Source: Clitopilus passeckerianus (taxonomy: Eukaryota > Basidiomycota > Agaricomycetes > Agaricales > Entolomataceae). From it: a stretch of 64,000 nt of DNA. The position numbers and the translations under genes are program-made. Under the pieces are notes generated by a model, which ran no database searches, was not told where the DNA came from, and saw nothing but the letters and a program-made list of their open reading frames with translations. Positions 32,785-45,763 of this stretch are shown piece by piece (within the stretch, counting starts at the first letter, position 1; each line of letters begins with the position of its first letter). The DNA lies in the NCBI GenBank assembly GCA_944990035.1, contig CALYLX010000096.1, forward strand, positions 62,001 to 126,000. The letters run 5' to 3'.

Positions 32785-34182
32785 ATGGCGGACCCCATGA
32801 TACCTCAGGAGATTCAAGAACTGATAGTGGATGCTCTCTACTTCGATAGGCCAGCACTTGCGACTTTCAGTCTCGTATCGAGGACATGGCACCGACGCGC
32901 CCGCAACCTATTCTTCGACAGATTCACTGCCTGTATGTCGGTGGCTAGTCGAGAAGGGGAACGCAACACGCGGCAATTTGTACAGCTTGTACAATCCCCT
33001 CACTCGACTCTTGCAGGATTTATCCGCAGTCTTCGAATAGAAGGCCCCGAACGAACGAGGATCTATCTAGTAGTTCGAGATCGCAGAGACCTCCCTAAGA
33101 TGTACGACATCCTTGCAGACTCTCTGTCAGCTATCGCTCACTTGCTGACATGCGTGCGCAAGTTGACACTATCAAGCCTCAGCTGGAACCAACTCTCGCC
33201 GGAAGCTAGATCATCCATATCGTCCTTCTCAACCGTACGGGATTTGCGGTGGGACCAAGTCACGGTGCCTAATCAAGCCGTCGGTCACCACGTCTTCTTC
33301 AGCGGTGTTCCGTCTACCAGGCTTGAAAGCCTCAGCGTCATTGGGGTCAAAACACGCGATTCAATCAATACATTCCACCCTCTTCCCGCACAATACTATG
33401 ATGCGTTTTCCAGGCTCTCATCTTTGGAGGTTGACTTAGGTCCATCCCTCGGCCAATTAGTCGTGCACCCCCTCTTCGCGGCCCTAACGGAGGTCCCACT
33501 GGCATGCCGACTTCATACCCTTCACATCCGTTTATTCTCCGAAAAACAATTTGACGCCATCAATCGCGTTCTCGGCCATCTAGCTGGCCAGTTGCGAGTG
33601 CTAGGCTTGGGGGGCCATCATTTGCAACAAGTCTTCCGGGGTTTTGAAGCCCCGTCATATACAGCTCTACCAATATATGTCGGCGGCCTTACGAAGCTGC
33701 AAGAACTTCACATCTCGGGTTTCGAGATCGACTTACAGGGAACCTGGAGAACCATGCCTGTCCTTCCCCCTTACTTTCTTTCCCTTTTCGACTCGATACA
33801 GTCCAGACAATTTTCCGAGGTCATTTTCCATGTCTACGTCGATCAAGACGCCATGGAGGATAATGGTGACATTTTGGGGTTTTCTAGGGCCCTCTCAAAC
33901 CTGTTCCCAACTCTAACAGCCACGATAATGGCACGAAAATTGGCCATCGCCACCTTCCGACTTTCTTTCGAATCGCCCGCCTTTTTTCGCTGGAGCGGGG
34001 AGCAAAGGCGCTACACTGCAGGCCGAGTAGCATGTGCGTTCTCAGATCTATACGTCAATGGGCAGCTTGCCATTTCGATTGATGGTGAATCGATGGATTT
34101 GCCAGAACCACCCCAGTGCACGGTACACAAGGACCAAACGGTGCCACTACAAGTATCCCACTCCTATGAAGAGGGGTGGTAG
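32785..34182 (+). CDS. F-box-like protein, tandem copy 2 of 3, 465 aa
   Basis: Exactly the same length as copy 1 and collinear with it. N-terminal motif MIPQEIQELIVDALYFD and FSLVSRTWHRRARNLFF, then FVQLVQSPHSTLAGFIRSL, leucine-rich segments, GQLRVLGLGGHHLQQVF (the counterpart of the copy 1 GGYHL segment) and the C-terminal NGQLAISIDGE. Intact and intronless. Clear divergence in the middle section suggests relaxed or diversifying selection on the putative substrate-binding region; this is inference from reading the two proteins. Confidence 0.85.
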   Translation: MADPMIPQEIQELIVDALYFDRPALATFSLVSRTWHRRARNLFFDRFTACMSVASREGERNTRQFVQLVQSPHSTLAGFIRSLRIEGPERTRIYLVVRDRRDLPKMYDILADSLSAIAHLLTCVRKLTLSSLSWNQLSPEARSSISSFSTVRDLRWDQVTVPNQAVGHHVFFSGVPSTRLESLSVIGVKTRDSINTFHPLPAQYYDAFSRLSSLEVDLGPSLGQLVVHPLFAALTEVPLACRLHTLHIRLFSEKQFDAINRVLGHLAGQLRVLGLGGHHLQQVFRGFEAPSYTALPIYVGGLTKLQELHISGFEIDLQGTWRTMPVLPPYFLSLFDSIQSRQFSEVIFHVYVDQDAMEDNGDILGFSRALSNLFPTLTATIMARKLAIATFRLSFESPAFFRWSGEQRRYTAGRVACAFSDLYVNGQLAISIDGESMDLPEPPQCTVHKDQTVPLQVSHSYEEGW

Positions 34183-34640
34183 CCACGCTTTCTTGATATT
34201 TTCCCAATATTTCCTTCTGTGATCCCCTTTACTCTTGATCTCTTGCTAATCGTATTATTGTTGAGGCCATCTCATTAGTTTTACTGTAGATTTTATTATT
34301 GTATTTGCTTATCTTATGTCCATCTCGGATTCGTTTGTCGATTGACCTTATGCCTAATCATGGCGCAGTGGTTTCAACAAGTGCCAATAATTCACTGATA
34401 TTCACTGGCACACCATGTCCCCAATGGTCCAGTGCAGTCGTATACGTGTTTGATTGGATACAGCAGTAGCAGCCTCGTCAGAGAGCCCGTTGCTAATGCG
34501 TGAGACCCCTGGGCCAGGTTTTGCCAGTAATGAAATGTGTGTCCACGGACCCGCGTTCACTAGTGGCAGGCCGTTTGGGGACCTGTGCTGTTCGCACACA
34601 GGCCTACACAGCTATTCTCCCTTGCCTCTGAACGGTCACG
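34183..34640. other. intergenic spacer in the F-box-like tandem
   Basis: About 460 bases, AT-rich at the left end. Short open frames on both strands only; no feature recognised. Confidence 0.4.
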
Positions 34641-36071
34641 ATGCCTGTCCCAGAAATTGCAGCAGAACTGCAAGACCTCTTCATCGACTACCTTTCTAAC
34701 GACCGCGAGACTCTTAGAAAGTGTGGCTTGGTCTCAAAGCCGTGGAATCGGCGCAGCCGCAAGTTGTGCTTCCACGATTTAAAGGCTGTCATCTCTGTTC
34801 ACAGGAAGTGTCACACGACGGCTTCCGAGGATTTCGTGAAACTTGTCGAATCACAACATTCAACTATAGCTGATTACATTCGCAAACTTACCATCCAAGG
34901 CCCCGAACGTTCCGGGGATTCAGAGACGTCTCCACACTGGAATACCCACCATCTGGAGGAGTATTCAACGTTAGCCATATTCCTTCCACGTCTGGTTCTC
35001 CATCTACCTAACTTGCACAAAATCACATTGCGACATGTGATTTGGAATCAGCTTCCTATAGACACCCAACTCGCAATGCTCTCGTTCCCAGCAAAGGAGT
35101 TAGGATGGGAAAACATCATCGTGGACAACCTAGCTGCTGGATACTATGCTCTAATGGGCATGGTTCATCAATCGGGCCTCGAAAAGCTACAGCTTTGGCG
35201 GGTCGGGGCTACAGATCAATCCGTAGACTCGTATGCATTTTCCGATAAGCACATGGAGGCACTATCGTCATTATCTTTCCTTGAAGTCACGTCTGGCCAT
35301 TTTTCCAACCCAGTTTTGATTGCCATGCAACGACTACCACCACGCCTCCACACCGTACGCCTTAGAGTCCAAGAAATTCGGCACCTCCCCCTGATTGCCG
35401 AATTCATTCGACATCTGGGCAGAGAAATCAAGTCTTTAACACTTGGAGGCAAAGGCCTTATAGGATCTTTCTTCAGCGAAATCGGCGGGCAACGAACATG
35501 GTCCCCACTATCACTTGAAAACAACACAAATCTCCAAATGTTACACATTGATGATCTCACATCTGCGGATTTTGTCCTCAATAGGATGGAGCGTAGATTT
35601 TTCAGTCCGGAACCCCTCCTTGCTCTACTCGATACCGTGGCGTCACCCGGCCTCAAGGAATTGGGCATTCATTACTCAACTCTTTGCAGTCCGCGCTCCT
35701 CGCTCTTTTCTCTCGGAATTTTTGACAAAGGATTGGCTGAGAGAAGTCCCTCCGTCCCTCAATTCCGATTTTTGTTGTATCTGCCGTCGTTACATGATCG
35801 TGGACTATACTATGAAGGTGATGTTAGGGTAATCGACGGAAAGCTCGTCTATCCACCCCCGCTGGCTGTACAGCTTGCTGAATGTTTCCCGCGCCTTTAC
35901 GAGCAACGCCGAGTCATCTTCGAGGTCGACGGCCAGGAGGAGCAAATTTACCCCCCAGTGCGGCCCGAAGTACCAGAAGTTGTTGTTGACACAGAGGGGA
36001 TGACATGCACAGGTTGGCCAGGCCCTTCTGAGGCGAATGCACCTCTTCCAGAGTCGGACGACGATCTTTGA
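34641..36071 (+). CDS. F-box-like protein, tandem copy 3 of 3, 476 aa
   Basis: The most diverged member of the triplet. Motif VPEIAAELQDLFIDYLS and CGLVSKPWNRRSRKLCF, then FVKLVESQHSTIADYIRKL, a GREIKSLTLGGKGL segment matching the GGHHL region of copy 2, and a family-like end (RRVIFEVDGQEEQIYPP). It has a longer acidic, Pro/Glu-rich tail than the other copies. Single exon and intact. Same predicted role as its neighbours. Confidence 0.83.
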   Translation: MPVPEIAAELQDLFIDYLSNDRETLRKCGLVSKPWNRRSRKLCFHDLKAVISVHRKCHTTASEDFVKLVESQHSTIADYIRKLTIQGPERSGDSETSPHWNTHHLEEYSTLAIFLPRLVLHLPNLHKITLRHVIWNQLPIDTQLAMLSFPAKELGWENIIVDNLAAGYYALMGMVHQSGLEKLQLWRVGATDQSVDSYAFSDKHMEALSSLSFLEVTSGHFSNPVLIAMQRLPPRLHTVRLRVQEIRHLPLIAEFIRHLGREIKSLTLGGKGLIGSFFSEIGGQRTWSPLSLENNTNLQMLHIDDLTSADFVLNRMERRFFSPEPLLALLDTVASPGLKELGIHYSTLCSPRSSLFSLGIFDKGLAERSPSVPQFRFLLYLPSLHDRGLYYEGDVRVIDGKLVYPPPLAVQLAECFPRLYEQRRVIFEVDGQEEQIYPPVRPEVPEVVVDTEGMTCTGWPGPSEANAPLPESDDDL

Positions 36072-36223
36072 ATGTTTTCATTAGCTCTTTCAAAGGTCCG
36101 AGCTGCGCCTGGCAGGAGATTCAGGGAGAATGCCAAGGAACGGTGCTATTACAACCACATTCCGACGATTTCAGCCGAGCATCCCCCATTTTTCTTTAGT
36201 ATTGCGGTATATAAATAAGGGTT

Positions 36224-37384
36224 TCATGCACAATCTATATACAACAACACGAATTTATCCCGGCGAATGAGCTCAGGAACTTGGGCTCCAGTATCGGATG
36301 CAACCCACTTCTTCGTTGCGATCGACCAGTGGGAGGGCATGAGGAGATATAACATAAGTTTGTCCAACCGAAGAAAATAGCCTTTCTCGAGAATGAGGGA
36401 CTCGAGTTCCGGGCTTTGCACCAAGGTAATGCCTGAACGCCCACCTGCCAATCTGGAGAATCTGAAGACGGTGGGAAGAGGAGGAGATTGTGCGTAGGAA
36501 GGGAAACAGCCATTCCGTCGCTGCGCCGCCTATGAGTTCGTGAAAGGGACTTATCGTCAAAGCGAGTTGTGGGGTGTTGTGGGCAGGTAAAAGTGGGGGT
36601 AAGTGGAATGGAGGTCCGTGTGCGAACTGGGTTATGCAGAAACTCTTCAGACGTGGTTTAAGCTGTCTGAACAGCTCTTGGAGGAGGGAAGTATCAAATT
36701 GCAACGCGAGGTCTAGGGTTCAACACTCTAGATCTGGGCTGCGGATGACTATGCACCAAACCGTTGGCCATATTGCCATTTCTACTTCCGAGAGTTCGAA
36801 ATGCCTGAGTGAGGACAAAGGCGGGCTCCATTCTTCTGGGAGCTTATGTTCTCCGGATACGGAGAGAACCAGACATAAAGTGTTGAGGACGCTAGATTCG
36901 TCCCCACGAACGTCTTCACGACAAACGCCACACCATTTGATTGACGCTATGCAACACGTACCCTCTCGTGTTCTAGGGAGCCAGAGACTCCACTTTGCCT
37001 CCTGGAACTGAAGGAACCCCAGATTCGGTAGCTGAGATAGATAAGTTGTGACAACGGATTCCAGGTATTCAACGTAGGTTTCTTCCAGGTTGGTTCTCAG
37101 GAATAGATTGTGAGGGTCTTCATTAGGGTCCTCAATCGCGATCCTGGTAAGGTATGGACCAATCCCTGACAAAGGAGAACTCAATAACTCCAAAAAGGCT
37201 GGTTCTTTCAAGAGTTTCTGAATGATAGTTTTGGCCTGATAACCAGCCAGGTTTGTTTGTCGAGTATCTGCTTGACATGATCGTGCCAGGCAGTACAGAG
37301 GCATTTCCACAGGAGGTAGGATTTCTTGGCTATGAGTAGCAGGTTTATTGTGATCAGCCGTATATCGAAAGGCAGCCGTGGCAT
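36224..37384 (-). pseudogene. decayed F-box-like gene, fourth relative of the triplet
   Basis: Family-like sequence runs across at least three frames. An N-terminal part starting MPRLPFDIRLITINLLLI (37384) shifts frame near 37230-37260 into a body containing FLELLSSPLSGIGPYLTRI, which matches the triplet signature. An in-frame TGA at 36720-36722 interrupts it, the same frame resumes (LDLALQFDTSLLQELF), and a further shift near 36430-36450 moves into ESLILEKGYFLRLDKL. No single set of GT-AG introns repairs all breaks, although an intron across the TGA cannot be excluded. Convergent with the gene ending at 36071. Confidence 0.6.
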
Positions 37385-37567
37385 GGTGGTATGAAATGTG
37401 GAAAGCCTAAGATTGAGCTGCAAGAGCAAGAGCTGCTAAGCAAACAAACGAACTCAGAAACAAACCGCTGGTTTGTCGTTGGTTCGCCGATTATGTAAGC
37501 AGTTCAAGTATCCTTGTATCACACCCGGCCAGTGGGGTTTGAGTGCACCGACTGGACTGCAACCAAT

Positions 37568-39774
37568 ATGAGCTCAGGGGAACAAGACTGGAAAGAGCTT
37601 TGTAAGAAGAAGAAACAAGCGCAAGCAGACTTGATACCCTTCTCTTGGACTATCAAGCCCGTGTCTGACGACAATGTGCTAGCTGTTCCCCAGAAATGTG
37701 GCTTATTGACACCCAAAGAGTTAGAAATCACGGAAACTATTGACATCGATTTACTGCTCCAGAAGCTGCATTCCGGGCAATGGACTTCCGTTGAAGTCAC
37801 TACGGCTTTCTATAAACGAGCTATCATTGCGCAACAACTGGTAAGCAACCTCTTGATCACAATGCTTTTGAGCCGACAGATTCTGGCTAGACGAATTGCC
37901 TAACAGAGATCTTTGTAGAAAGAGCGCTACAGAGGGCTCAGAAACTTGATGATCATCTGAAAGAAACCGGGAAGGTTGTTGGCCCCCTCCATGGCCTACC
38001 AATATCCGTGAAAGGTACCGATTATCCCGCCCACCTCGAGCCCTGCTAAATACATGTATGTATCCAGATCAGTTCGTCATGAAGGATCTAGAAACTGTCA
38101 TGGGTGAGTGCACTCAAGACCTTGCACCTCATTAAACTGAAAACAGCCACCAGGTTATGTGTCAGGAGTGGGCAATTTCGCTGACTATGATTGCGTTCTC
38201 GTCGAGATGTTGTATGATCTCGGGGCGATCCCTTTCGTCAGAACAAACGTTCCCCAAACGTTAAGAGTGAGATCTATGTCACGCCCTCTCTCATTTCTTG
38301 AAACTAACTTACCAGTTCGTTTAAAGTGGGGAGAAACATACAACAATGTCTTCGGTCGAACCACTAATCCCTTCAATCGTCGTCTCACACCTGGCGGCTC
38401 TTCTGGGGGAGAGGGTGCTCTTGTGGCCATGAAAGGCAGTCCAATAGGCGTTGGCACCGATATCGGCGGGTTGGTCCTTATTCTTCCAGCTTCTATCTCG
38501 TCAATCTCTTTAGTGATCGTTCACCCAGATCTGTTCGAATTCCCGCAGCATTCTGCGGCTTGTACGCTCTACGTTCCTCATATGAACGACTCCCGTACCA
38601 TGGGGCCTCCAATGCGCTCGAAGGCCAAGAATCTATCTCGTCGGTGCTCGGACCTATGACCAACTCGATGTCTGGAGTCAAAGTCTTCGCCAAATCAATC
38701 ATCGATGGGAAGCCCTGGGACAAAGATCCTTTGGTTCTGAGGAAACCGTGGTCAGATGCGGAATATGCCCTTGAATATCACGGGAAGGGGGAGAAGATGT
38801 GCTTTGCTATTATGTGGGACAACGGGGTCGTCAGGCCCCATCCGCCAGTGCTGCGTGCGCTACAGATGACCAAGGACGCTTTGGAGAGGGCAGGTCATAC
38901 AGGTTCGTGAAAAAGGGCAGAAACAACAAAGCAACTATTGATGTGTTGTATTTTAGTTGTTGATTGGGTACCACACCGACATATGGAGATCTACAAAACC
39001 GCAGAAATCCTATTTGTCGCAGACGCGGGCCATGATTATCGATACGAGTGCGAGAAGAGCGGAGAACCTCTAATCGAAAATATGAAACCTCAGCCCGACG
39101 AACATTGGGAGAATTTCCCAGCTCTTCATGGGGATCCGTTGTCAGTGCAACTTGTTGAAGGAGCAGAACACATGAGTGCATGGGAGGTATGCTTTCCTGA
39201 GCCCATTCTCCCGTTGTCTTACATCCTGACTGGTTCGTATCAGCTATGGCAACTTCACAAGGAGAAACGCCAACTCAGAAAGTCATATCTTGACCACTGG
39301 GAGAGGACAAAGGACATTACGGGAACTGGTCGACCCGTGGATGCGATCATATCTCCTGTGGCAGCGTATTGTGCTGTGCCCCATGGATTGAATATGTCCG
39401 TTCTCCATGATTATGCCTACACGTAATCTCATCAACCTCTCTCTATAGCGACTGCTTCTACACGACAATCTGCAACGCCCTCGACTACACCTGCTGCGCG
39501 TTCCCCGTAACATTTGTCAACCCAGAAATGGACCTACCACAACAACGGACGGATTTCCACAATGCCGAGGATAAATTCGTTCATGAACTCTGTGAGCATT
39601 CCTCCGATCAAGGGGTGAACAGAATCTGACATTCTTTCAGATTCTCCCGCTTTATTTAATGGGTGTCCAGTAGGGCTTCAGTTGATAGGGCGACCTCAAG
39701 AGGAGGAAGCTGTTATTGCAATGACAGAACTGATCGACCGAGCCCTCGACGAATATAAACAAAACACGAATTAA
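37568..39774 (+). CDS. amidase-signature hydrolase, 10 exons, 573 aa
   Basis: Member of the amidase signature family (acetamidase-like), hydrolysing an amide to acid and ammonia, probably cytosolic as no signal peptide is seen. Exons: 37568-37840, 37891-38014, 38068-38103, 38154-38266, 38327-38469, 38529-38902, 38957-39186, 39244-39395, 39449-39591, 39641-39774, all in phase. The catalytic Ser-Ser-Lys set is visible: Lys in LPISVKDQ (across the second intron), the cis-Ser in TPGGSSGGEGALVA, and the nucleophile Ser in GTDIGGSVRIPA (across the fifth intron). The C-terminal NGCPVGLQLIGRP is typical. An in-frame ATG at 37514 would add 18 residues. Substrate not predictable; fungal relatives include amdS-type acetamidases. 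Confidence 0.93.
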
Positions 39775-39999
39775 TTGTATTTTCTGTAAAGTATTCAAAT
39801 GACAAGATTCATTTGTGTATTCTACTGCCATAACCAGAAAAATAAAGAAAAGAACGGGGAGTGCCAGTCTATGGATGATATCTAGGTAAGGATAGGCTAC
39901 AGTTTTGATACTTGGTAGGTAATGCTAGTTCTGCGAGGTCCATTGATTAAATAGTGGTGAAATGAATAGGAAGGAGTGGATGTGCTAGTGGTGTGGGAT

Positions 40000-42900
40000 C
40001 TATTTCTTGCGGGATAGTCGAGCCTGGAGGGAGCCAAAGAGACTTCCCGTCCTGATTCGGAAGAACCAGGTCATGAAGTAGATGAGGCAAATCTGTAAGA
40101 AGGATTATTAGTACTGTCGGTATCCCCACAGGACAAAGTACATACATTGAAAGCGATGTAGCCAAAGAGAATACCAGCGTTTCGCCAATGATGGGAGTAG
40201 AAGATGTTGAAGCTTTGCTCCAAGAATTGGTCGGTCGTTCGGAATGAGCAGAACTGGCACCCATCGTTGGCGGAAGGATTAGTGAGATACCCTCCGAAGT
40301 TCTGAATGTAGGTTCCCATATATTGTCCACAAGTCTGGCCGGAAGGTGGGGTCAAGGTGACAAGCTCCACATTGGAGCAAACAATTTCGGACCTCCCGAG
40401 CGCTGTGAGATAATGAGTAACGATCCGGGAGAATATGTGAAGATTGCTTACCTTGACCAAGTAATCCTTCGATGAGATATGTATATGGTGAAAGTCGGTA
40501 CATCCATTGCCACCATCCGAGTTGCCTAAATGGCTGAAGGACACCATTGCTGTCGAGTAATTCAGCAAGGATATGCGCTGAAGTGGAAGAGCAACTTACA
40601 AAGTCAACACAAAGGAGAAGAGGAAGGAGAATATGATGGCTGAAATTTCAGCTGACCCGCACATGGAGGCTACTGCCATCGCGAAGGAGGTGTAGTATAA
40701 TGGGAAGATGACGCCGAACATGAGGTACGTGTAACCTGCACGCGAGTTATCGTAGCCCACGGTCCAGAACCAGCAAAGGAAGAAGAGCGAAGAACCGAGG
40801 ATGTTCCAGGGTATTTCAGCAAGGAATTGAGAAGTGATGAGAGCGGTCCAGCTGTACATGCGGCTGGGACGTTCGCGGATCTCGTATATGTTCCGTGTCT
40901 TGATGAAGGGAACTTGAAGCTGATTGGATAAAGGGGCTGAAAGGATAGTTCCCATATAAACCGACTGTACGATGTGTGAAAACCAGGATAGGATATTCAG
41001 ATGAAGCGACATACGAAAAGTTTGTTCTGGGTGCCTTGCTGCGAATTATTTGCCTTGAAGAAGGTGAACTGGACCAAGGCATCAGAAAAGAGGTGCAATA
41101 AACGCGGTGAGCCAACGTACCCCAATGAATAGACCTCCGAAGATATTGAGAACCAATTTAGCCATGAGGTAAGTGGGATCCCTCCAGTGAGCACGAGCGT
41201 CGCGAGCCAAGAGCTCAGTAAACTGGCGCGTCCATGGAGTCGGGAATTTTCCTCGGAAAGTTGCTGCAACTGGGGGTTTGTTGCGGCCTTCGGCATGAAT
41301 CGTCTCCAACTCCTTTTCAGCAGCCACTGACTCAGGCGAATTCTTCCAAATGGTATACCTGAACAAGAAATTGATATGAGCAGCAGCCTACATTTTACGC
41401 GAATTATGACTCACCAATCCTCCTTGGCAGTGGCCGTTGCACCAGCACCGATAACATCAAGCATGAACTCAGCACTAGGAAAAGATAAGCACGGAAGATA
41501 CGTCAGATAGCTTGATCACTTACGGATTCTCGGCAGGGTCGCAAGGACGGGAGCCATTTCGTTCGAAGTAATAGATAAGGCTCGTTGCGTTATGACCAAG
41601 ATCCCCAAAGTACACCGTTTGACCACCTTTCCTCAAAAGTAGAAGCCTGTCGAAGATCTGGAAGAGCTCAGCAGAAGGCTACGGCGAAAACATCAGTCAT
41701 CAAGTTTGAAGAAATGAGGGACAGGATATTACCTGATGGATCGTGCAAAGGATAGCTTGACCATGGTCAGCAAGCTTTCGCAAGAACTTGACGATTGCCC
41801 AGGCGCTTTGAGAGTCCAATCCGGAAGTGGGTTCGTCCAAGAAAAGTAGTAATTTCGGCTGGGGGAGCAATCAAATAACTTCAGGCGTAAGTATGATCAT
41901 TCATACCTTGGCTGCAAGCTCCACCGCAATGGTGGTTCTCTTTCTATGTTCCACTCCCAAGCTACCGATAGATGCGTCGGCATATTCCTCTAGTCCGCAC
42001 ATTTTTAGGCATGTGTCGACGCTGAAGAAGAGTTAAGACATATACCCCCCCAAAAGACCAAGATACCCACTAGGCTTCCTTCTCGGCGATGGGGATGTGA
42101 GGAGGCTGGCGAAGCCTGGCAGAGACCAGCAGGGCTTCCCGAACGGTGTCCGTGGGGACATGAGTGTCCATTTGTTGACAGTAACCGCTGATGAAGGGGT
42201 CAGTACCGCTATGTGAAAAGAACTGTAGGAAACGCACGTTTGACTCTGGAAATCAGGGGGAAGAGCTTGGCCGTTAACGAAACGATCACCAGTGACAACG
42301 CCAGTATCAGTGCGCTGGGCCAAAACATTCAGAAGCGTAGTCTAGAGGAGTGAGGTTAGGTGGGTGGCCTTTCCAAGTATGCGGAGAACACGAACCTTTC
42401 CAGCGCCAGATTCGCCCATGAGAGCCGTGAGTTTACCAGGAGCGACATAGCCAGAAACGTCGTCAAGCAAGAGGCGAGTGCCTCCTTTGACGGGAACTGT
42501 ATAGTTGATGTTCTGCCAGGAGAAGATATCGTGCATAGCGGGTTGTTGAGAAAGAGCTTTCTCTGTCTCCGCGTCGTCAGTGTTACTGGAAGACCTGGAG
42601 GGCTGTTTCTCCTCGTCTGAACCACCATGGGCCTCTTCGATGACCGGCGGCTTCGATCCGCGTTTGAACAATGTCATGAAGGTTTCACCAGCGACGGCAG
42701 TATTGAACTCGGAGAAGACGAGTAAGGCGATCATGAAAGCGATACCGAAAGCGAGGACGATTCCAAAATTCTAGGTTCCCATGAGAAGATTTCAATGGGA
42801 TAAGAAAGTGCTCCTTACCATCCAGACGTTGCTGTAGGAATAGCCGTAGGATAGCGCAATGAAACGATTCCCATCGACATAATCTTGACCGGGAACAGCC

Positions 42901-45763
42901 CCAACGGTTGCGCAGACCTGATTTTGTAGCGAGATACCCTCGTAACCGGGCCCCTGAGGGACTAGATTCGAGCATGTTCCGTTGAGTGTATGGAATTCGT
43001 TTGCTACGACGCTCTCGAATCCGTAGCGAAGAGGCTAACATAGGCCGGAATTAGCACCCGAAAGTCAAGATGTGGTTTGGAACATACATTAATATAGGAG
43101 ATCCAACGCAATGCTCCAATCATGGAGGTCTTCGGAATAGTATAACCACTGTCCTCGGGATGAGTAAACGTCAAACATGAGTTTTACGGGTACTCACGTA
43201 TAAATGACCATTGCAAGCAGGATAATACCAGAGAATGCTTGAGCAGTGGCTTCGGACTTGAAGGCGGCAGCAATTGCTCGGAACCATGCTTTCATAGTAA
43301 CGGCCATGGTAAACAAGAACAAGAAGAACGTGCTATAGATATGTCAATAGGTATGTCATCGTCATAAGGACCGGGACTTACAAAAATTGTCCTGCCGATT
43401 GTTGCAATCCGACGATGAAGTAGAGGATGACGCCGAAGATGATGAGGATAAAGAATGTGATAGGGATATCGACCAAAGTGAGAGCGAGGCTAGATAAAAT
43501 GAGATGTCAGTAAGAAAGTGTAATTCTGGGCTGAACGTGCTTACGCTTCAATGAAAGGATGGTACATTGCTGCCAATTCATGGCGATGTACGATAGGCCT
43601 TTGATGGAAAAGAGCTGGAATTTCAGCCAAACTTGACAGAGCTGCGAACAACAGGGCGCTGGATCGTCTCCGTGAGAAGGTGATTCCACAAGCACAGGAA
43701 TATCAACTTACAAGAAAAGGACACCACCACGAGAGAAATATGCCGAAGTAGCTTGAGGAATGTTGACGAAGACAGTTCCAACGATGACACCTTGAAGGAC
43801 GAACGACCTAATGCACGATGAGCTGAGAGGATATGACGAGGAGAGCGAGGCTCACATCAAACTAATGATCGTCGCAGCTTTGTTGCCCATGAGGATCTGA
43901 ACTCGACGCTTCATGACCGCTCTGGCCTGCATGGGGATGGAGATCGTGTACGGCCTGTGAAAATCATCAGCTTCAGCAATGCAGATACGAAGCTCGAACA
44001 CGTACGATTTCTTTCGGGAAGTCTTGGCATGTTCAGCTCGGACACTCTGTTTGTATGCGAGGCGACGGTCGGGAACGCCGACGTAAGCTTGCTTGTACGA
44101 ATCAATATCTTCCCTGTTTTGAGCCGCCAAAGGAGATTTCTTGAAATATTCCGCGAATTCTGAAGCTGTGCGGGGTTGGTTGGTGTACCCCTCGCGAAGG
44201 AAACGCCCTTTGGGGTCGGTGACCTGAACTCGATTAGTAAAAGAGCGTTACTGGGGGCTCCATTGCACTTACAGCGACCAAGAAATCGGGCGTGGTTTGA
44301 CGATTGGCTGGTCGGTACCCCATGTCCATGAAGTACTGCTTGGCCTCTCTGGCGGGTCCGAAATACGCCATGCGACCTTCGTAAATCACGCAAACCTTGT
44401 CGAACAGCTCATAGAGTGTTTCTCCGGCTTGATAGAGTGATACGATAGTGGTAACATGGTCGATATCGGTAGCAATGCGTAATGCACGAACGAACCTGAA
44501 AATCAGTCAGTAAGATGCCAGTTCGTGGACCAGACGAAAAACTTACTCCAGTGCGGTAGATGCATCGAGACCACGAGTGGAGCTGAAGAGGCGGGTGAGA
44601 TTACGCTGTGAAGGTGGATTGGAGTAACTTACTTATCCCATGAATGGACGCGGCTCCTGGTAGCAAGGGCCTCTGCAATAGACACACGCTTCTTCTGTCC
44701 TCCAGAAATGCCTCGTATGGCGGCATCTCCGACCATGGTGTCCTTAACGTGACTGAGGCCGAAGATGGTCAGTAAGATCTCGGTGACCTTGTCGACATAG
44801 TCGCTGCGTGAGTCGTTGAGACGATGCTGAGGTGCTCGAGTCTTGGCAGCGAAGTCGATGGTTTGCTTGACGGTGAGGGTGGGGAAATGGACATCGTCCT
44901 CAGGGCAATATTGGACGTCGCCACGGTAATGATCATGGATTTCTTGAGGCGTAAGGGAATCGTAATAGACATTGCCCTCGATGGAGTGGTATTCCTTGCG
45001 GTGATTGGCCAAAGTCTTCAGGAAGGTAGTGCAACCAGAGCCAGGTCGACCCAGGACCACTACAGAATTTCTAAACAACGGACAAAGAAGCCAAAAATAA
45101 AACTATACTCACAAACCATCTCTCCGGGGCGTACGACACCCTCAAAGCCGCTGAGAATTTCTTTGAGGGCGGGATGGCGAATATTTCCAATTTGCTCGAT
45201 AGCGTGCACGGGGTTCAAAGTTGATCCCAAAGTGGGCATATAGGAAGCAGAAGACCCAAGACCGAGAACCTTGAGGTCTTCAAAGACGACACCGAGATCT
45301 CGAGTCCTAATTGCCGCCTCTTCTTTCCTACAGAAGGGTCAATCACACAGATCAATGATGCAGCCGGAGAAACTCACTTTTTGACGACAGTTCGCAGGAC
45401 TTTCTCGAAATCGAAATTTTCGCCCGTAAGGGTGAGGTCTGAGCTGACCGATTCGAGCTCATGGTCTTCACCATTCTTGGGCCGTTGGTTAGACATTCGG
45501 GAAAGTGTTCGATTCAGGTTCCTCACGCCGGAGGGGTCGAAGAATTCAACAGAGACATGGGAGGCAGTCGAGTTTCCGCGTGGTCGAGTGGCTGGACGGC
45601 GTTCACCTTGAGTTTTCTCGCCGTCATGAATGGGGTCGGGGCAGGGGGAGAACGTGCAGTGTGCAGCATGGTGAACCTCCAATTCCTCCTTGGTAGGTAG
45701 AGGACGGACTTCGTCGACCTCGGCACCATTGGAGATATCGTGTTTCTGGGTATCGTCCACCAT
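40000..45763 (-). CDS. PDR-type (ABCG) multidrug ABC transporter, many exons
   Basis: Full-size pleiotropic-drug-resistance exporter in the plasma membrane, arranged NBD1-TMD1-NBD2-TMD2. It begins [20 protein letters not shown], with a Ser-rich N-terminal region and the PDR-type N domain. NBD1 (about 44550-45080) has the degenerate Walker [10 protein letters not shown] (Cys for Lys), signature [11 protein letters not shown] and SWDNSTRGLD (Asn for the catalytic Glu). NBD2 (about 41720-42560) has a canonical GESGAGKTT and [11 protein letters not shown] but a degenerate signature [10 protein letters not shown]. This asymmetry is the normal PDR pattern. TMD2 (about 40080-41030) carries the [20 protein letters not shown] motif, and the C-terminus ends QARLSRKK at 40000. 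Introns are short GT-AG. Substrates are probably azoles, terpenoids or plant and wood toxins by family; not determinable here. Confidence 0.93.

Noticed and set aside
44550..45080. Apparent loss of catalytic residues in the first ATP-binding domain of the ABC transporter
   Set aside because: Cys for Lys in Walker A and the altered Walker B are the normal degenerate site of PDR transporters, not a mutation.
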